A program made the translations under genes and the position numbers. From the NCBI GenBank assembly GCA_021018995.1, contig CM037585.1:122354831-122418830 (forward strand): a stretch of 64,000 bases of DNA. The letters run 5' to 3'. The stretch is from Chloranthus sessilifolius. Taxonomy: Eukaryota; Streptophyta; Magnoliopsida; Chloranthales; Chloranthaceae. Shown here piece after piece: positions 59,242 to 64,000 of the stretch (within the stretch, counting starts at the first letter, position 1; every line of letters starts with the position of its first letter). The notes under the pieces were generated by a model. It had not been told where the DNA came from and searched no databases. It saw nothing but the letters and a program-made list of their open reading frames with translations.

Positions 59242-61217
59242 ATGGCCAGTGACCAAGAGAATCCCTTTTCTACCCCGAACCCTAACAATAACCATAGTAG
59301 AGGGGAAAGCAGTAGTAGACAGAACCTCACGGCCCGATAGATAGTAGAGCTCAACATTCAAAAAATACAAAAAGGAGACGATGAAGCTAAAGAATTGCTC
59401 CGGGGATTGACAGCCGCATATGAGACGATCAAGGGATGAGAAGACTCAGATGAATGACGAGAGAGTGAGAGGTCGCCACCTACGCCAAGCACAATATCGG
59501 CCCACGTGTCACCTCTTAGACTGGCTGCTCACACCCTCTTCAACGACAATTCACATGACAAAGCTCACTTGCGGGCTGCCCAAAGAAATGCCACTGTAAG
59601 AGTCGAGAATCTTCCTCAGATGTTTGACGAATATATGGCTAAGAGGGAACGCACAGGCCTCTCATTCGGATTCGACAAGTTTTGCTGAGAACTCAAATTT
59701 AACTTACCTGCCAGATTTAAACCGCCAAAATTCAATAAGTACAACGGTGTTGGGAATCCCAATCACCATCTAGCCCTTTTCTGCAACGACTGTTGGCCCA
59801 TACGCGATAATTAAGGACTTCTCATCCACTATTTTCAGCAATCATTAGAAGGAGAAGCTCTAGACTAGTTCGCAGGACTACTGCTACATAAGATAGATAC
59901 GTTTGACGACCTAGCCGGTCAATTCCTCGACTAATATAAACACCTGATCTAAGAAATGGTTAGCCTTAGTGATCTTATGGCCACAAAGTAGAAACATAAC
60001 GAAGAGTTCACTGATTTCATCGCAGGATGGAGGAAACTTGCTGCTAGAACTGGTACCTCAATGAAAGAGAAAGACTCGGTCGACATTATCATCGACAACA
60101 CTAGAGTGCCCTTAAAAAGTGCACTCGTTATAAGTGGCTGCCCCAATTTCACAGCACTTCATTCCCGACCCTCTTCTTTGGCGCAACACATTAAAGGCAG
60201 AGACCTCGCCCTATCCAAAATTATCTCAAAAGCAGGCTCTTCAGGTGAATCAAAGTCAAAAAATAACAAGAAAGCATTGAGAACCGAGTAGGTTAATACC
60301 GTTGCCAATCAGGGATAGAATTCAGGAAACGAAAACTTTCAGCCAAGGAACTTCAAAGAGAACCAAGGCCAGCAACGATATACAAATCAGAACCAGGGCC
60401 TAAATCAATAGAGATATCTAAATCAAAACTAAGGCCATAATTAAAATCAAGGGCAATATCAAAATAGGAACCAATATCCCAGTACTTAGTAAAACCAGAA
60501 CACGACGCAGAATCGACCTGCCAACACTCAGAACTATAACAATGTACCTCAGCCACAAAACTTTAACCAACAAACTAGAGGCCCCTACCAGCCAAAATGG
60601 GAACACTATCCTCCATTGCCTGATACCATTCCCAACATTTTTCGTCTCCTCAACACCCAGAACCTTCTTAGATTTACACAAGAACGACCCTGGATTATAG
60701 CAAGCATTATGCATTCTACTGATATGCAAGACACAATTTGGAAGACTGTTGGGTCCTCTGGGACATAATCTATGACATGAATGATCGAAACCAAATCGAC
60801 TGGGAAGCACTCAGGAACTCTAACCCCAACGGCAACCAACCACTGCAGAACCTGGGGATTATTAATAATCCCATGCCAAACCACAACCAAGGCAAGCCCG
60901 CCCACATCACTATGGTAGACCTCCCCGGTCGACCCTTTTTCCAACCTTCCACCTTGATCACCCGCCTCCAACCTGTTAGCGCCCCCACTAACCCTGTAGA
61001 AATTTTCCCACTCCCACATCCCTCAACACTGATTAGACGGGTCGCCCCTCCAAATCCATCTCCCTATCCAAATTTCACTCAAATGCAAGTTCAGTCCTTC
61101 AGGGCTCGAAGACCCTTCCTTCATAGCCACCCGCTAGAACCTCCAACCCCAACGAATTCTGAGCCAATTCCATCACTATTTCCCTCATCCGACTCTGAGC
61201 CTATGCCATCACTATGA
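59242..61217 (+). pseudogene. Tat/Ogre-type gag, degenerate
   Basis: ATG at 59242 opens MASDQENPFSTPNPNNNHSR. Conserved gag blocks follow: LPARFKPPKFNKYNGVGNPN, LLIHYFQQSLEGEALD, DLAGQFLD-YKHL and FTDFIAGWRKLAARTGT, then a Gln/Asn-rich stretch (60300-60600). A frameshift lies near 60720. Afterwards NLEDCWVLWDIIYDMNDRNQ and NPMPNHNQGK correspond to the zinc-knuckle region of Tat elements (usual CxxH...GH...CW), with its Cys and first His replaced by Tyr. A Pro-rich tail ends at 61217. About ten stops, mostly TAG and TAA at Gln positions, break the frame. In life it would form the capsid. Confidence 0.85.
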
Positions 61218-61219
61218 GG

Positions 61220-63686
61220 ACCATGTCCTTCAGATCGCAGAGCAGATCGCAGCATGGTTAGACAGTGTCACCAAGAAATCTGTCAGTCGACAACGTGAGG
61301 AGACAACTGAAGAATGCCCATCTGCGGTAGAGATAGAACGCTCAAAAGAAGAACCGGTCAAAGAAGAAACGTTAATCTCCGCCTTCCTGGAGGAAGAAGA
61401 TTACACACAGGACCTCCCACCGTGGAGTGGCCTGGCATAAATATGAATCCCTTCTTCGAATTTCACCCCTTTCATGCCTAACACTAACACATCGGCATCG
61501 AGCGCTATCTAGCCCAGTCAACGGCCAACTTGCCCTATCCTTAAATCGGGAACTAACTATCCCCCACCACTGTTTCCTCAAGGTAAGGAGCCTATGAATG
61601 CACAACCACTGGAGAGGAACGCAAGAGAAAAAGAGGCTAACGTACCTCTCCCACCTCACATCATTCCTCCACCAATTCCCGCACTTCAGCCTTACCAACC
61701 ACCCGTACACAAGGCTCACCGGCCAGGTAAAAAGGTTACACTCGAAGCAGGACAGGAGTATGATCTCCTACAACATCTTCAGAAGATCCTAGCCCAGATA
61801 TCAATCTTGGAACTCATCAAGAAGTCACCTGATTACCATCGACTACTAATCAGGACATTAGAAGACACACAAGTAGATGAAGAAACTACCCCGGACGAAC
61901 TACATCAAATCGCCTCAGTCATGGCACAACCTCCAGCACTTACCTTCATAGATGCAGACATGCCTAAGGAGTCGCTCAGAGGAAGTTCGGCTCCCATATA
62001 CTTAACAGTTATAATCAGGGGATTGTTTGTACCCCATGCACTAGTCAACACCGAAGTAGGACTCAATATATGCCCTATTATTATACTAAAGACGCTCAAG
62101 TACACAGAACAAGACATTAGGCCATCAGCCCTATCCCTCATAGCTTACGACCGCTCGCATCGTTTCGTTAAAGGGACTATCAAGCTTCAAGTTCGCCTCG
62201 AACCCGTAACAAAGGACGTCACCTTCCATGTATCTAACTCCTTTAACACTTATAATCTTATCCTAGGTAGGAAGTGGTTAAAATCCATGAAGTCCATGAC
62301 ATCCACATACCATCAATGTGTCAAGCTCCCATATGAAGATTTTATTGCCCACATATACGCCGACACACCACTCCAGGAGATAGACACTGATTACACAGCG
62401 AGTATCCCTACATCCCATGACTCCATGTTGAACACTGGCCACATCAAGAGGACACGAGTCCTCAACGAGGTGACGGTCGTAGAGGTTAGCCCTCCTCCGA
62501 TGCATCAACCGAAATTAATAAGAAGAGAGGTCGGCCCAATCTCGCCAAACTCTATGACCTTAATCCTACTGCGACAAAAGGGTGGGACCTCATGTACCAA
62601 CTAGGACACGTCCCTCACACCGGACTTGGCAAGAACAAGTAAAGCCACATATGGCCTGTTGTCCCAAGGAAAATCCGTAAGCATATAGGATTAGGATACG
62701 AGTCAGGCAACCAGCAAACTGATATACTGCCTACCTCTCCGAAATAGTCTCTGTACGACCACTTCGTCTAAGGGACTACCGAAAAAGTTGACACACAGAA
62801 ACGAAAAGAAACACCTCTTACCAAATTGCGGGAAGCCAAGATTGAGAAAATGGCTAGGGCATTCATGGATCTGACAAACCTAAATGACGACGTCAATAAA
62901 CCACTCGAGGGAGACAGACCCCTGTTCAACACTGAGCAATCTACGAAAGAGAGAATAGAAGAATCTCTGGAGCTTAGCCCACACAGACGACTGCGGGTTG
63001 GTTGACGAGGAAGACTTCCGCATCGCAATTCTAAAGAATGAGGGAGAACTGGAACAACACGCCCCTCAATCTCTCCAATTACTCCAGCCTCATCTATCCG
63101 CAGAAGAGGACTAGATCTCGATGTCGAGCGAAGACGAAGACTACTGGAGGAACCTTACTAACATTGAATTAGAAGATCACTTGAGGGCAAAATGCTTGAA
63201 ATTGCTTGAGGAAATTAATCATTCCCGAGATGAAGATTCAACATCTGACGATGAATTCGACTACCGACCCATACTTCATCATTGGTGGTGCCCGCATCGT
63301 TGCCCCTACCCAAAATCCTCGTACTGTAACTTGTGTGCATCCATCCTGACCCGATGCGAAAGGGCCATCCTACGAGAAATTCAGTGAACAACTATGGAAG
63401 AAGAAACTCACATCGCCCTCATAGAGTTCGAGGAGGGACTCGAACTAGATACTTCCTAGTCCTCAGATGCACCATAACTTCAGATATTTTAGAAATCCCT
63501 AGTGGAAGAATGGCAACCGCCACCAAGCGATGATGAAGACTATTGGATAGATCTCTCCGCGCTCGAATTAGCAGAACAAGTTAACCAAGGCCTTCAGGCA
63601 CTGTCAGACCATGAAGAGGAACTCATCGCCAGTTCTGACCTCAATCCAAAAGGATGGGAATCTCCCAACATCTCTTTCCCATAATA
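61220..63686 (+). pseudogene. Tat/Ogre-type pol N-terminal part: aspartic protease and possible G-patch
   Basis: An open stretch 61594-62604 (336 codons) holds PVHKAHRPGKK and QEYDLLQHLQKILAQISILE (a pre-protease helix) and then the protease. The expected active site (A-L-V/I-D-x-G-x-x-L-N-I/V) reads ALVNTEVGLNICP at about 62038, so the catalytic Asp is Asn and Gly is Glu. The second half is standard: DRSHRFVKGTIKLQVRLEPV and SNSFNTYNLILGRKWLKSMK. After a stop at 62602, HVPHTGLGKNK and IRKHIGLGYE (about 62605-62705) resemble a G-patch, a domain found beside the protease in Tat/Ogre elements. Beyond this, acidic EDED-type frames (63121-63387, 63502-63684) continue in pieces. Reverse transcriptase is not reached. 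Confidence 0.8.
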
Positions 63687-64000
63687 GCCTCACTGTTGTG
63701 CATGCGCATTTATCCTAACATACTATGAAGATAAAGAAAGAGAATTTGCCAGTCCTGGGGATCATCAAGAAGATGACCCCCGACAAAAAGGAAAACTTCA
63801 CTCTAACTCAAAGGACAAAAGTCTAGCCGATTATGATCTCCAAACCCTTTTCGAAGAAGAAGCTGTCAACATGCTAAAGGAAGTGAGGGCATCAGCAACG
63901 CCACCACTAGCATCGCTCATCCAGAGGATTGCGCCCGATGAGGACTACAAAAAAAAATGACAAACTCAGAATGAGTCCGCATTACTAGAAGGATCGCACG
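63687..64000 (+). other. continuation of the Tat/Ogre-like pol toward reverse transcriptase
   Basis: The frames remain broken; charged residues (EDGEEFASPG-like, KGKLHSNSKDKS-like) suggest the linker before reverse transcriptase. No domain is identified before the window ends. Confidence 0.4.

Larger units (their letters stand above)
56230..64000 (+). mobile_element. Tat/Ogre-like Ty3/gypsy element, open at the right edge
   Basis: LTR-like DNA with tandem repeats and a TATA box (57337) is followed by a primer-site-like sequence near 58880 and a gag-pol region from 59242. Gag, a zinc-knuckle relic, an aspartic protease of the Tat/Ogre type and a possible G-patch are in order. Reverse transcriptase, integrase and the 3' LTR would lie beyond 64000. 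The start of the LTR is not fixed; it may be near 56220. Confidence 0.8.

Noticed and set aside
60353..61019. Minus-strand frames opposite the Tat gag
   Set aside because: Shadows of the plus-strand gag, whose conserved blocks are clear.

Overview
The window is a block of nested transposable elements from a flowering-plant nuclear genome. It is AT-rich, has spliced introns, and holds plant-type Ty3/gypsy (Tekay/Del-like, Athila-like and Tat/Ogre-like), Ty1/copia (Tork/Tnt1-like), LINE/L1, hAT, CACTA and Mutator elements. I recognise no intact host gene, no rRNA or tRNA gene and nothing bacterial. The species cannot be told from the sequence.

Layout. (1) 1-1901: end of an LTR of a Tekay-like element that apparently inserted into the 5' LTR of the next element. 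(2) 1902-16846: degenerate Tekay-like element A. Its 5' LTR is split by a complete but pol-less Athila-like element (2107-9750, TSD GTAGG), its internal region is collapsed to about 1.4 kb, and its 3' LTR is about 4.4 kb. (3) 16847-18555: non-genic DNA with MITE-like hairpins. (4) 18564-24536: a small hAT element (8-bp TSD, 18-bp TIR) carrying a degenerate Tork/Tnt1-like copia element (18612-23984). (5) 24873-33963: a 9.1-kb Mutator-like element (MULE) with 96-bp TIRs and a degenerate 9-bp TSD. It carries two convergent genes, a seven-exon ULP/SENP-like cysteine protease gene (plus strand) and a MuDR-type transposase (minus strand). It resembles the Kaonashi-type ULP-carrying MULEs known in plants. 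(6) 34020-38700: an L1 LINE relic that is a target for others: a CACTA MITE (TSD CAA) holds a MULE MITE (perfect 9-bp TSD), which holds foldback MITEs; a 161-bp hAT-like MITE (8-bp TSD) lies near the LINE 3' end. (7) 38823-52340: Tekay-like element B with a 4.5-kb LTR and a gag interrupted by a second, reverse-oriented Athila-like element (43754-51708, TSD CCTCC). (8) 52340-56230: satellite-like tandem arrays and a fragment of a plant-mobile-domain/DUF1985-like gene. (9) about 56230-64000: a Tat/Ogre-like gypsy element (LTR repeats, TATA box, gag, aspartic protease, possible G-patch) that runs off the right edge.

The most striking signal is inside the MULE. Nine arrays of a dyad-symmetric unit with a constant period near 22 bp (core like CAATCGATATCGATTG) fill the upstream region, the four longest introns of the protease gene, the gap between the two genes and the region next to the right TIR, but no exon. 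Several unrelated LTRs here carry their own clusters of short perfect dyads. Most stop codons in the relic ORFs are explained by C-to-T or G-to-A transitions at Gln, Arg or Trp codons, as expected for long-term cytosine methylation. All coding elements look dead: the ULP gene keeps its catalytic residues but has upstream lesions, and the transposase lacks part of its DDE core.
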